64,000 bases of DNA from Methylobacterium sp. E-005 (GCF_022829725.1 NZ_JAKSYG010000045.1:35562-99561); one strand, 5' to 3'; positions 16,855 through 25,959 are shown, counted from the stretch's first letter. Program-made: numbers and translations. The notes: generated by a model from the sequence alone, not told the origin.

Positions 16855-17838
16855 TCAGGTCAACCCGCGCCGATGCTCCCCCAGGATGCGGCGCACGGTG
16901 CCGGCCTCGGATCGATAGACCACCGTCTCGGTCTGAATCCGGTCCGGCCGGAAGCGGACACCGCGCAGCAGCGCGCCGTCGGTGACGCCGGTGGCCGCCA
17001 CGATCACGTCGCCGCTCGCCAGATCGGTGAGATCGTATTTCCGGTCGAGATCTACGATGCCCATCTCGGTGGCCCGGCGGCGGCGCTCGGGCGTGTCGAG
17101 GATAAGGCGACCCTGCATCTGGCCGCCGATGCACCGCATCGCCGCCGCCGCGAGCACGCCCTCCGGCGCTGCGCCAATCCCGAGATAGAGATCGATCCCG
17201 GTCTCCTCCGGACTCGCCGTGAAGATGATTCCGGCGATGTCTCCATCCGAGATCAGGCGAACCGCGGCCCCGGCCTCCCGCACCTCAGCCACAAGCGCCG
17301 CGTGACGGGGCCGGTCCAGGATCAGCGCGGTGATCTGCTGCGGATGAACACCCTTGGCCCGGGCAAGCGCACGGACATTGTCGATTGGACTCGCATCGAG
17401 ATCGACGAGACCGGGCGGATAGCCCGGGCCAATGGCGATCTTCTGCATGTAAACGTCTGGCGCAGCGAGCAGCGAACCGCGCTCGGCCATCGCCATGACG
17501 GCAATCGCCCCGGGCATGTCCTTGGCGCAGAGCGTCGTGCCTTCGAGCGGATCGACGGCGATGTCGACCTCTGGGCCCTCGCCGCGTCCCAGCCGCTCAC
17601 CGATGAACAGCATCGGGGCTTCGTCGCGCTCGCCCTCCCCGATGACCACCGTGCCGCGGACTGGCAGGCTGTTGAGTTCATCGCGCATGGCATCGACCGC
17701 AGCCTGATCGGCAGCCTTCTCGTCACCCTTGCCGCGCAGCCGCGCCGCCGCGATGGCGGCCCGCTCGGTCACGCGGGCGAGTTCCAAGGCGAGCATGCGC
17801 GGGACCCCGCGCGAAGCGGGTTTCAGAGCGTCGGCCAT
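16855..17838 (-). CDS. glpX: Class II fructose-1,6-bisphosphatase
   Basis: A 327-residue GlpX-type phosphatase that converts fructose 1,6-bisphosphate (often also sedoheptulose 1,7-bisphosphate) in gluconeogenesis. Diagnostic parts are GEGERDEAPMLFIGE (metal site), DPLEGTTLCAKDMPGAIAVMA (the DPxEGT lithium-sensitive phosphatase motif), LDRPRHA, and GIGAAPEGVLAAAA. Length matches the family. It lies downstream of hom on the same strand with a 213-base gap, an arrangement common in Hyphomicrobiales. Confidence 0.96.
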   Translation of the reverse strand: MADALKPASRGVPRMLALELARVTERAAIAAARLRGKGDEKAADQAAVDAMRDELNSLPVRGTVVIGEGERDEAPMLFIGERLGRGEGPEVDIAVDPLEGTTLCAKDMPGAIAVMAMAERGSLLAAPDVYMQKIAIGPGYPPGLVDLDASPIDNVRALARAKGVHPQQITALILDRPRHAALVAEVREAGAAVRLISDGDIAGIIFTASPEETGIDLYLGIGAAPEGVLAAAAMRCIGGQMQGRLILDTPERRRRATEMGIVDLDRKYDLTDLASGDVIVAATGVTDGALLRGVRFRPDRIQTETVVYRSEAGTVRRILGEHRRGLT

Positions 17839-17938
17839 CGTTTCCTGCCTATGTCCCGGTCCGATCTTTTGTCGGATCCCGATGTAAACGCCTATCGGCG
17901 ATCGACGTTCAGCCTAAGCTCCGTTTAAGGCGGGCCCA

Positions 17939-17950
17939 TAATCTAGATTA
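17939..17950. promoter_or_regulatory. 12-base palindrome upstream of glpX
   Basis: TAATCTAGATTA is a perfect 12-base palindrome about 100 bases before the glpX start, in an AT-rich patch of an otherwise GC-rich gap. It is a possible operator; no regulator can be named. Confidence 0.35.
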
Positions 17951-18051
17951 CATCTGCGTATCTCGCACGGGATCGTTTCGCGAGGCTGGCCGATCTTCCT
18001 CAACGACCTTCGAGTCTCGCGCGGTCAAGCCTTGTCGACCGCGGGACGCGG

Positions 18052-19368
18052 TCACTCGCGTTCGATCCGGATCACCTGCGGCGGCTCGGCGAGCAGCCCA
18101 ACCGCGTCGATCGCATCGAGGGCGTCGCGGATGCTGCCCTCGGTGGCCGCGTAGGTGATCAGGACGAGCGGCACGGGTCGGCCCGAGCGCCCGCGCGGAT
18201 CCGAGCCACCACCCTCGGTGCGACGCTGCAGGATGCTCTCCAGGGAGATCTCCCGCTCGGCCATCCGCTGCGCGACGCCGGCGGCCACGCCCGGCCGATC
18301 GTGGACCGTGAGCCGGATGTAGTAGCCACCCTCGTGGCGCTGCATCTCGACGCGTTCGCTGGCGCGCATCGTGGCGGCGGGGATGCCGAAGGTCGGGCGC
18401 ACGATCCCGCGCGCCACGTCGGCGATATCAGCCACGACCGCAGAGGCCGTCGCCTCGCCGCCGGCGCCGGGGCCGATCAGGGTCAGTTCGCCGACAGCGT
18501 CGGCGTCGATGGTCACCGCGTTGGTGACGCCCATGACCTGCGCGATCGCCGAGGATTTCGGCACCATGGTGGGGTGCACCCGCTGCTCGATCCCGGCCTC
18601 GGTCAGCTGCGCCACGCCGAGCAGCTTGATCCGGTAGCCGAGTTCATCGGCCATGCGCAGGTCGAGGGGCTGAACGCGGGAAATTCCCTCGACCGACACG
18701 CCCTCGGCGTCGACTGCGGTGCCGAAGGCGAGGCTCGTCAGGATCGCGAGCTTGTGGGCCGTGTCGAAGCCCTCGACGTCGAAGGTTGGATCCGCTTCGG
18801 CATAGCCCAGCGCCTGCGCGTCCTTGAGGCAAGCCTCGAAAGTCAGGCCCTCGCGCTCCATCCGGCTCAGGATGTAGTTGCAGGTGCCGTTGAGGATTCC
18901 GTAGACGCGGCTGACGGCGTTGCCGGGTAGCCCCTCGCGAAGGGTCTTGATCACGGGGATTCCACCGGCCACCGCCGCCTCGAAGGCCAGTGCGACGCTG
19001 CGCGCCTCTGCGAGCGCCGCGAGCGACGCACCGTGACGGGCGAGAAGGGCCTTGTTGGCGGTCACCACGGGCTTGCCGGAGTCGAGCGCCGCCTCGACGA
19101 CCGCCTTCGCGACGCCTTCCGCCCCGCCGATCAGCTCCACCACGCCGTCGACGCTGCCCGATCGCGCCAGCGCAACCGGATCGTCGAACCAGTCCATGCC
19201 CGCCGTATCGAGGCCGCGGTCGCGGCTCCGGTCGCGGGACGAGATTGCGGTGACCCGGATATCGAGTCCCGCCGCGGCCAGCGCCGCCCGGCGGCGTTCC
19301 ACCATCCGGACCACGGACGCACCGACGGTGCCGAGCCCGGCGATCCCGAGGCGAAAACTCACTGTCAT
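18052..19368 (-). CDS. hom: Homoserine dehydrogenase
   Basis: A 438-residue enzyme that reduces aspartate semialdehyde to homoserine for threonine and methionine. It has the Rossmann motif GIAGLGTVGAS, the NAD site with VVTANKALLARHG, the catalytic region GILNGTCNYILSRM and EADPTFDVEGFDTAHKLAIL, and a C-terminal ACT domain (about 355-430, HDRPGVAAGVAQRMAEREISLESI) that usually mediates threonine feedback. A longer open frame upstream is not family-like, so the ATG at 19368 is used. Confidence 0.97.
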   Translation of the reverse strand: MTVSFRLGIAGLGTVGASVVRMVERRRAALAAAGLDIRVTAISSRDRSRDRGLDTAGMDWFDDPVALARSGSVDGVVELIGGAEGVAKAVVEAALDSGKPVVTANKALLARHGASLAALAEARSVALAFEAAVAGGIPVIKTLREGLPGNAVSRVYGILNGTCNYILSRMEREGLTFEACLKDAQALGYAEADPTFDVEGFDTAHKLAILTSLAFGTAVDAEGVSVEGISRVQPLDLRMADELGYRIKLLGVAQLTEAGIEQRVHPTMVPKSSAIAQVMGVTNAVTIDADAVGELTLIGPGAGGEATASAVVADIADVARGIVRPTFGIPAATMRASERVEMQRHEGGYYIRLTVHDRPGVAAGVAQRMAEREISLESILQRRTEGGGSDPRGRSGRPVPLVLITYAATEGSIRDALDAIDAVGLLAEPPQVIRIERE

Positions 19369-19477
19369 GACCTGTTCCGTGCCCGGGCCACCGCGAGGAA
19401 CCCGGCGCCCGATGCCGCGAACTTCTGCAAGAAAATCGCCCGCGCCGCAAGGAAATGGCCCCGTACGAGGGCGCGCC

Positions 19478-20164
19478 TCAACCTGCGGTTTCCCGATGCC
19501 GGATGGCAGTCGCCACCAGAGCGTAGAGGACCACGGCATTCAGGATGTGCCAGAGCGGATGCGTTCCGATCGGCAGGACCGTGCAGGCCGCTCGATCGAG
19601 GGTGCGTGCGGTAAGTGAAATCAGGAAGACCGCGCCGATCCCAGCGAGTCGCTGCCCGGTGCGGGGGAGACGGGCCTCCGGCCGGCGGAAGGTCGCAGCG
19701 GCCATCCCGAACAGCGCGAGCAGCGCCGGGACGTAGTCGATCGACCCGTTGGTCGCCGTCGAGACGTCGCGCCCGCACAGGCTATCGAGGGCGGGCTTGA
19801 GGATGAAGCCGAATCCGGCGAAACCCGCGGTGGCCGCGCCGACGCCCACTGGCCGCAAGCCCAGATACCGGCCCAGCGCCAGCGCAAAATAAGCATTGAT
19901 GAACAATGCGATCGGGATCACGTCGGCCAGCATCGCCCAGTAGACCGCCAGCGTGTGGAACAGGAAGGAGCCGAACCCGACGATCGCGATCAGGCCAGCC
20001 AGAGAGAGACCTGCGCGGTCCGGTGGCTCCGCCCGCGCGGCACGGCGTGCCGCAGCGACGGACGCGACGAGGAACGCCCCATTGGACAGCGCATTGACCG
20101 GTTCTGCCCAGTATCCAGCGCTGGCCCGCTCGCAATAGGCCCTCACCGGCTCGAACCAATCCAT
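19478..20164 (-). CDS. Ceramidase-family integral membrane protein
   Basis: A 228-residue membrane protein with about seven hydrophobic segments. It shows the conserved layout of the alkaline ceramidase family (CREST superfamily): DWFEPVRAYCER near the N-terminus, WAEPVNALSN, GSFLFHTLAVYWAMLADVIPI (Ser, His and Asp of the zinc site) and the C-terminal GTHPLWHILNA histidines. It would hydrolyse an amide bond in a membrane lipid; the bacterial substrate is unknown. AGGGAG lies before the ATG at 20164. It lies upstream of hom on the same strand with a 109-base gap. Confidence 0.85.
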   Translation of the reverse strand: MDWFEPVRAYCERASAGYWAEPVNALSNGAFLVASVAAARRAARAEPPDRAGLSLAGLIAIVGFGSFLFHTLAVYWAMLADVIPIALFINAYFALALGRYLGLRPVGVGAATAGFAGFGFILKPALDSLCGRDVSTATNGSIDYVPALLALFGMAAATFRRPEARLPRTGQRLAGIGAVFLISLTARTLDRAACTVLPIGTHPLWHILNAVVLYALVATAIRHRETAG

Positions 20165-20300
20165 CCGGAACTCCCTGGACGCCCGGACGGCCGGGCGAAT
20201 GGCGTGCCGGAGCGGGTGGTCATCCGATCCGCGACCAATCGGCCTTGCCAGCGCGACGCGAAGCGCGGATGACGGCGCTGCGACCACCGGATGCGAGGCG

Positions 20301-21095
20301 ATGCGGATCACGACCTGGAACGTCAACTCAATCAAGCAGCGCTTGCCCCACCTCCTGGCCTTCCTCGATGAGGCCAAGCCCGATGTGGTCTGTCTGCAGG
20401 AGCTCAAATGTCAGGACGCGGCGTTCCCCCGCGCCGAGGTCGAGGCGGCGGGATACGCGGTCGAGACGTTGGGCCAGAAGGCCTATAACGGTGTCGCCCT
20501 GCTGGTCCGCGCGCCGCTCGCGATGGGCGAGATCCGCCGCGGGCTGCCCGGCGATGCAGAGGACGATCAGGCCCGTTACATCGAAGCGCTGATCACCGGC
20601 GACGATACGCGCCCGGTGCGGGTCGCCTCGATCTACCTGCCGAACGGCAATCCGGTGGACAGCCCGAAATACCCCTACAAGCTCGCCTTTCTCGAATGGC
20701 TGCGGCTCCACGGGCGGGCGCTCATGCAGGATGAGTACGCGGTGGTGCTGGCGGGCGACTACAACGTCATCCCGGAACCCGCCGACGCCGCCGATCCAGA
20801 GGCGTGGCGATCCGACGCGCTGTTCCGCCTCAAGAGTCGCATGGCGTTCCGCGCCCTGCTGGCCGAGGGCTATACCGACGGTCTGCGGGCCTGCGACCCG
20901 CGCGACGGGCTCTTCACCTTCTGGGATTATCAGGCGGGCTGCTGGCAGCGGAACGCCGGCATCCGCATCGACCATCTGCTGCTCTCGCCGCAGGCGAGCG
21001 ACCGGCTGGTCTCGGCTGCGGTGCAGAAGCACCTGCGCGGGCTGGACAAGCCGTCGGACCACGTTCCGGTGACGGTGGAACTGGCGGCGGCCTGA
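20301..21095 (+). CDS. xthA: Exodeoxyribonuclease III
   Basis: A 264-residue AP endonuclease/3'-5' exonuclease of base excision repair. All family motifs are visible: TTWNVNSIKQR at the N-terminus, LQELKCQD, IYLPNGNP, GDYNVIP, GIRIDHLLLS, and the C-terminal PSDHVPV with the catalytic histidine. The ATG at 20301 begins exactly at the fold's first strand, with GAGGCG directly upstream. Confidence 0.96.
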   Translation: MRITTWNVNSIKQRLPHLLAFLDEAKPDVVCLQELKCQDAAFPRAEVEAAGYAVETLGQKAYNGVALLVRAPLAMGEIRRGLPGDAEDDQARYIEALITGDDTRPVRVASIYLPNGNPVDSPKYPYKLAFLEWLRLHGRALMQDEYAVVLAGDYNVIPEPADAADPEAWRSDALFRLKSRMAFRALLAEGYTDGLRACDPRDGLFTFWDYQAGCWQRNAGIRIDHLLLSPQASDRLVSAAVQKHLRGLDKPSDHVPVTVELAAA

Positions 21096-21167
21096 CGCTT
21101 TTCCCCGCGCTTGACGCTATCGCGTGCCGGTTGGCATCCGGCCGGCTCAGCAGTGTAGGAGTTTCAC

Positions 21168-21791
21168 TTGATCGTCTACGGCACCGGTTATTCGCCCTAC
21201 GTCCGCAAGGTCCTCGTTTCCCTCGCCGAGAAGGGCATCGCCTACGAGCACAGGCCCGTGATGTTTCACGCGCCCGACGCGGACTTCCAGGCGGCCAGCC
21301 CGTTCGGCAAGATCCCCGCGATTGAGGATGACGGTTTCCACCTCGCCGATTCCTCGGCCATCCTGTGGTATCTGGAGCGCAAGCACCCGAGCCCGGCCCT
21401 CGTCCCGGCCGATCCGCAGGCCCTCGGCCGCGCCATCTGGTTCGACGAATTCGGTGACACCGAACTGTTCGGGAAGCTGATCGTCCCGTTCGTCGAGCGG
21501 GTGCTCAAGCCCAACATGATGAAGCAGGCCACCAACGAGGAGGCGGTGACCAAGGCCCTGGAGAAGGATCTGCCGCCGCTCTTCGACTATCTGGAGGGCG
21601 AGATCGCCGGCCCGTATCTCGTCGGCGAGGCGTTCAGCATTGCCGACATCTCAGTCGCCACCAGCTTCTACAACTTCCACTTGGCCGAAGCCCGGATCGA
21701 TGCCGGGCGCTGGCCCAAGCTCGCCGCCTATATCGATGCCACCCTGGGGCGGCCGTCATTCCGGGCCGCCTTGGAGGCGAAGAAGGGCTGA
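21168..21791 (+). CDS. Glutathione S-transferase family protein
   Basis: A 207-residue GST. The thioredoxin-like N-domain starts MIVYGTGYSPYVRKV, where the SPY serine is the likely thiolate-activating residue, and includes FGKIPAIEDDGFHLADSSAI (cis-Pro and glutathione-binding SS). A helical C-domain follows with LVGEAFSIADISVA. The start codon is TTG at 21168 with GGAG 9 bases upstream; no ATG or GTG gives a full N-domain. It follows xthA on the same strand and may be co-transcribed. The substrate is unknown. Confidence 0.9.
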   Translation: MIVYGTGYSPYVRKVLVSLAEKGIAYEHRPVMFHAPDADFQAASPFGKIPAIEDDGFHLADSSAILWYLERKHPSPALVPADPQALGRAIWFDEFGDTELFGKLIVPFVERVLKPNMMKQATNEEAVTKALEKDLPPLFDYLEGEIAGPYLVGEAFSIADISVATSFYNFHLAEARIDAGRWPKLAAYIDATLGRPSFRAALEAKKG

Positions 21792-21802
21792 TCGCCGACC
21801 CG

Positions 21803-21829
21803 CGCCGGCGGCATTCAGCGCCGCCGGCG
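21803..21829. terminator. Hairpin between convergent GST and Sel1 genes
   Basis: A perfect 10-base stem (CGCCGGCGGC / GCCGCCGGCG) with a 7-base loop. One arm is inside the last codons of the minus-strand gene, so a single hairpin can end both transcripts. There is no T-run. Confidence 0.5.
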
Positions 21830-22717
21830 GATCGACCCTACGGTCTGGAGCTGGGTCTGCGCCTCAGCGCGGTCGTCCTCGGCGGCTGCGGCCCAGTTCT
21901 TGTCGTAGAGCGCGACGATCCAGTCGTCCTTGCGGCCCTCCGCGCCCTCCCGGGCGAGCGAGAGCCACATCAGGCCCTTCACGCGCTGGATCGGCACACC
22001 GCCGAGGCCATTGATCAGCATGTCGCCGAGCAGCGCCTGGGCGGGATGATGGCCCTTCTCGGCCGCGAGGTTGAACCAGCGCGCCGCCTGCCGGGGATCG
22101 GACTCGACGCCGGTACCGTCGAGGTAAAGCCGAGCGAGATTGTACTGCGCGTTGGGGTCGCCGTAATAGGACGCCGCGTAGTTGAACATGTCGTAGGCGC
22201 GCTCGGGATTCGGGCGTACGTAGGTCCCCTTGATCCCCTCCAGGAAATAGGTTCCGAGCGCCGTGAAGGCGCTGCCCAGCACCGCGGAATTCTGCGGATC
22301 TGGCCCGTCATCGGTGCTCGCATCGGCGATCCGGGAGAAGAATTCAAACGCCTTCAAGTCGTCATGGGGCACGCCGTCGCCGTCGGCATACATCCGGCCG
22401 AGCTTCCAGAGCGCCAGGGCATGGCCCTGACCGGCCGCGTATTCGAGCGCCCGGGCGGCGCCCTGCTTGTCGCCGGCATTGTACTCGCGCATGCCGGCCC
22501 GGAGCGCATCCTTGGCCGAGCGGTAACTCTTGTCGGCCACCGGCACTTGGACCGGCGTGCGCACGTTGGCGTCGAGGGCGCGAGGCGCCGTGGTGGGCAG
22601 CGCGAGCAAAGCCAGCGCCCAGGCCGCCAGGGCAGCCCTGCCCGCTGACCGGAACCGACCGGGATCGGCCCCGGCCGACGCCCTGCGCCGGCTGAGGTCA
22701 GTCCTAGACGTCCGCAT
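21815..22717 (-). CDS. Sel1-repeat periplasmic protein, ExoR-like
   Basis: A 300-residue protein with a hydrophobic export segment (AALAAWALALLALPTTAPRALD) and then Sel1/TPR repeats: ALEYAAGQGHALALWKLGRMYADGDGV, NYAASYYGDPNAQYNLARLYLDGTGV and FNLAAEKGHHPAQALLGDM. Size, signal peptide and repeat layout resemble ExoR, the periplasmic inhibitor of the ChvG/ExoS sensor kinase in Rhizobiales; that assignment is a guess from layout. The ATG overlaps the ilvD stop by 14 bases with GGAGACGGAG before it, so translation is probably coupled to ilvD. Confidence 0.8.
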   Translation of the reverse strand: MRTSRTDLSRRRASAGADPGRFRSAGRAALAAWALALLALPTTAPRALDANVRTPVQVPVADKSYRSAKDALRAGMREYNAGDKQGAARALEYAAGQGHALALWKLGRMYADGDGVPHDDLKAFEFFSRIADASTDDGPDPQNSAVLGSAFTALGTYFLEGIKGTYVRPNPERAYDMFNYAASYYGDPNAQYNLARLYLDGTGVESDPRQAARWFNLAAEKGHHPAQALLGDMLINGLGGVPIQRVKGLMWLSLAREGAEGRKDDWIVALYDKNWAAAAEDDRAEAQTQLQTVGSIRRRR

Positions 22718-24434
22718 AGCTCTCCGTCTCCTTGGCACCGCCGGGGTGCGTGACGGCGCCGTAGAGCGCCGGGCCGACGCCCTGCGCGTATTTCCAGAGA
22801 TAGCCGGAGGTCGCGGTGTTGCCCCGCGGCGTCCAGGCTTTGCGCCGCTCGGCCAGTTCCTCGTCCGACAGGGCCACGTTGAGCGTGCCCTGGATCGCGT
22901 CGAGGGTGATCATGTCGCCGTCGCGGATCAGGCCGATCGGTCCGCCGACCGCGGCTTCCGGCCCGACATGGCCAACGCAGAAGCCACGCGTCGCGCCGGA
23001 GAAGCGTCCGTCCGTGATCAGCGCGACCTTGTCGCCCATGCCCTGGCCGTAGAGGGCGGCGGTGGTCGACAGCATCTCGCGCATGCCGGGGCCGCCGCGC
23101 GGACCCTCGTAGCGGATGACCAGAACCTCGCCTTCCTTGTAGGTGCGCGACTGGACGGCCTCGAAGCAGGCCTCCTCGCCGTCGAACACGCGGGCCGGGC
23201 CGGTGAAGACCTGCTTCTCGGTCGGCATGCCCGCAACCTTCACGATCGCGCCCTCAGGGGCTAGGTTGCCCTTCAGGCCGACGACGCCGCCGGTCGGCGT
23301 GATCGGCTTGTTGGCCGGGTAGACCACGTCCTGATCCGGGTTCCAGGTCACCCGGTCCATGTTCTCCGCGATGGTGCGGCCGGTGACCGTCAGACAGTCG
23401 CCGTGCATGAAACCGTGATCCAGCAGCGTCTTCATGAGGAGCGGGATGCCGCCGACCTCGAACATGTCCTTCGCGACGTAGCGTCCGCCGGGCTTCAGGT
23501 CGGCGATGTAGGGGGTCCGGCGGAAAATCTCGGCCACGTCGAACAGCGTGAACTCGATGCCGCATTCATGCGCGATCGCCGGCAGGTGCAGTGCCGCGTT
23601 GGTCGAGCCGCCCGAGGCCGCCACCACGGTCGCGGCGTTCTCCAGGGCCTTGCGGGTGACGATGTCCCGCGGGCGGATCTGCTTCGCCAGCAGCTCCATC
23701 ACCTTCTCGCCGGCGGTGGCGCAGAACTTGTCCCGGATCTCGTAGGGCGCCGGGGCGCCGGCCGAGTAGGGCAGCGCGAGGCCGATCGCCTCGGAGACGG
23801 TCGCCATGGTGTTGGCGGTGAACTGCGCGCCGCAGGCCCCGGCCGAGGGGCAGGCGACCTGCTCCAGCTCGTCGAGGTCCTCGAGGCTCATGTCGCCGAC
23901 CGCGACCTTGCCGACCGCCTCAAAGAGGTCCTGCACGGTGACGGGCTTGCCCCGGAACGAGCCCGGCAGGATCGAGCCGCCGTAGATGAAGATCGACGGC
24001 ACGTTGAGGCGCACCATCGCCATCATCATGCCAGGCAGGGACTTGTCGCAGCCGGCGAGCCCGACCAGGGCGTCGTAGGCATGGCCGCGCATGGTCAGCT
24101 CCACCGAATCGGCGATGACCTCGCGCGAGGGAAGCGAGGCACGCATGCCGCCATGGCCCATGGCGATGCCGTCGGTCACCGTGATCGTGCAGAACTCGCG
24201 CGGCGTGCCGTTCGCGGCCGCGACGCCCTTCTTCACCGCCTGCGCCTGCCGCATCAGCGAGATGTTGCAGGGGGCAGCCTCATTCCAGCAGGAGGCGACG
24301 CCGACCAGCGGCTGGTGGATCTGCTCGCGGGTCAGACCCATGGCGTAGAGATAGGAGCGGTGCGGGGCACGATCCGGCCCCTCGGTGACGTGGCGGCTCG
24401 GCAGCTTCGACTTGTCGTTCAAACGCGTCACCAT
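22704..24434 (-). CDS. ilvD: Dihydroxy-acid dehydratase
   Basis: A 576-residue Fe-S dehydratase for valine, leucine and isoleucine synthesis. Cluster cysteines are visible in GVASCWNEAAPCN, AGCDKSLPGMMMA and CPSAGACGAQFTANTM. The C-terminal domain has TDGRFSGATRGFCVGHVGPEA. Family length is about 560-610. The ATG at 24434 is preferred; an upstream in-frame methionine adds Arg/Gly-rich sequence. No strong Shine-Dalgarno is seen. The downstream Sel1-repeat gene overlaps its last codons. Confidence 0.97.
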   Translation of the reverse strand: MVTRLNDKSKLPSRHVTEGPDRAPHRSYLYAMGLTREQIHQPLVGVASCWNEAAPCNISLMRQAQAVKKGVAAANGTPREFCTITVTDGIAMGHGGMRASLPSREVIADSVELTMRGHAYDALVGLAGCDKSLPGMMMAMVRLNVPSIFIYGGSILPGSFRGKPVTVQDLFEAVGKVAVGDMSLEDLDELEQVACPSAGACGAQFTANTMATVSEAIGLALPYSAGAPAPYEIRDKFCATAGEKVMELLAKQIRPRDIVTRKALENAATVVAASGGSTNAALHLPAIAHECGIEFTLFDVAEIFRRTPYIADLKPGGRYVAKDMFEVGGIPLLMKTLLDHGFMHGDCLTVTGRTIAENMDRVTWNPDQDVVYPANKPITPTGGVVGLKGNLAPEGAIVKVAGMPTEKQVFTGPARVFDGEEACFEAVQSRTYKEGEVLVIRYEGPRGGPGMREMLSTTAALYGQGMGDKVALITDGRFSGATRGFCVGHVGPEAAVGGPIGLIRDGDMITLDAIQGTLNVALSDEELAERRKAWTPRGNTATSGYLWKYAQGVGPALYGAVTHPGGAKETESYADV

Positions 24435-25098
24435 GAGCCCGGACGGAGCCTTCGCACAACCGATCCCGAGACGGTGCGAAAGACCGCGGCGCTTCGCCGT
24501 TCGCGATGCGCCGGACCTATCCTCCACGTGCTCGGGAAACCTCGTTCGTTAACGGTAAAGCGTTGTCGAGATTGCCGTTTACCGCGGATGTTGAGGTGGG
24601 CCCGGACTATGGCGGGATCGCGGCGTTTACAGGCAGGTCTCGGGGCGGACCCGGGATCGTTTTACGGTGTTGCGACCCCGCCACAGCCACGCTTCGCGGC
24701 AATTCGGGGCGTTCCAACAAGTTAAGAATGCGTCAATGGCATCCGGCAGACGTGGTCGCCTCAAATGATCGGCGGCGCCAACGGGATAGATCATCGATGA
24801 AATATGGAGGCTATTTTCTGCTTTCTACAAGATTTTAGTGTTTCGAGCTGGCTGTTAAAAGCCGCATAAATCTCGCACGAGGGAATAGTCTTTATCGATC
24901 TGGCGCTCGCAACAGCTCTGAAACCTTGCTCGATCGCCGCCGTACGCGTGCATCCCAACGCTTATCTGCCCCCCACCGCCGGCACGGAGGGCATATTCGC
25001 CCTCGCCCCTTTTTGTCTGGCTTACGCAGTTCAGCGAAGGTCCGACAGCGCGGTCGGAACACCCTGAGGGTGCCTGAAAGCGTGGCGAACGCGACCGC
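24435..25098. other. Intergenic region upstream of ilvD with an AT-rich island
   Basis: A 664-base gap without a supportable gene. It contains an inverted repeat CGGTAAA / TTTACCG (24553-24584), about 120 bases before ilvD, and an unusually AT-rich patch at about 24720-24900, far below the GC of its surroundings. Short frames in the patch lack ribosome sites. It may be the ilvD promoter region, a small RNA or a decayed gene. Confidence 0.4.
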
Positions 25099-25959
25099 TC
25101 AGGCCGCCCCGGCATGCGGCGCGGGGATTTCCGTCGAGATCGCGTCCACGGTGCGCGGCATGGGGCTGCCCTGCCCGTCCGTGCGCTGGATCCGCACCTG
25201 CTGGTTCACGGGCTGCATGTTGCCGAACGGCGTCGAGAAGGCGATCTCCGCGGCGTCGCGGCCGACGCCGATTCGCACCAGCCCGTCGAGATCGGCCTGC
25301 CGCGTGGCGTCGAACAGCCACCAGCGCCCATCGAGATAGGCCTCGAACACCGCGTGGAAATCGCTCGGGACGAGGCCATGGGCGTAGCAGCTCACGAATC
25401 GGGCGGGGATGCCCAAAGCCCGGCAGAAGGCCGTGCCGATATGCGCGAAGTCGCGGCAGACACCGGCACGCTTGAGCAGCGACTCGTCCGCGGTCGTCTC
25501 CCCGTCGCTGGTACCGGGCTGATAAGTGATGTGATCGTGGATCCAGTTGCAGATCTGGTTCACGCGGGCATGGCCCTTGGGCAGGGCGCCGAACTCCGCC
25601 AGCGCGAAGGGCGTCAGCCGGTCCGAGGAGACGAAGCGGCTCGGCAACAGGAAGGGCAGGATATCGAGGGGCAGTTGCCCGACCGGCGTCTCGTTGATGC
25701 TCGCCGGATCGGCCCGGTGCACGGTGAGGTCGACCTCGGCGTTGTATTCCAGGGCGAACTGGCCCGTCGGGACATTGAGGCCGAGATAGCGGTTCTGGAG
25801 ATCGGGCGTGATGTAGATGTCGCGCTTCAGGTTCGGCGTAAGGACCAAGCTCTCGCTCAGGATCTCGACGCTCTTCAGCCTGGCCACCTCCAGATTGAAG
25901 ATGAAGGTGGTGTCCGAGAGGATATTGTAGGACAGGCTGCAACCAAGCGTATAGCGCAT
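25099..25959 (-). CDS. Transglutaminase-like cysteine protease family protein
   Basis: A 286-residue protein with an N-terminal beta-rich domain (bacterial transglutaminase N region, about 1-130) and a C-terminal transglutaminase core. The catalytic triad is visible: Cys in RAGVCRDFAHIGTAFCRALGI, His in PSDFHAVFEAYLDG, Asp in WWLFDATR. There is no signal peptide. AAGGAG precedes the ATG at 25959. Such proteins are usually peptidases or amidases of unknown substrate. It follows lutC on the same strand with a gap of 70 bases, so co-transcription is possible. Confidence 0.88.
   Translation of the reverse strand: MRYTLGCSLSYNILSDTTFIFNLEVARLKSVEILSESLVLTPNLKRDIYITPDLQNRYLGLNVPTGQFALEYNAEVDLTVHRADPASINETPVGQLPLDILPFLLPSRFVSSDRLTPFALAEFGALPKGHARVNQICNWIHDHITYQPGTSDGETTADESLLKRAGVCRDFAHIGTAFCRALGIPARFVSCYAHGLVPSDFHAVFEAYLDGRWWLFDATRQADLDGLVRIGVGRDAAEIAFSTPFGNMQPVNQQVRIQRTDGQGSPMPRTVDAISTEIPAPHAGAA

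Noticed and set aside
24797..24838. 13-codon frame (MKYGGYFLLSTRF) in the AT-rich island
   Set aside because: Too short, no Shine-Dalgarno; chance is the simpler explanation.
24855..25115. 86-codon minus-strand frame in the AT-rich island
   Set aside because: It overlaps the end of the transglutaminase gene, has poor codon bias and no ribosome site.
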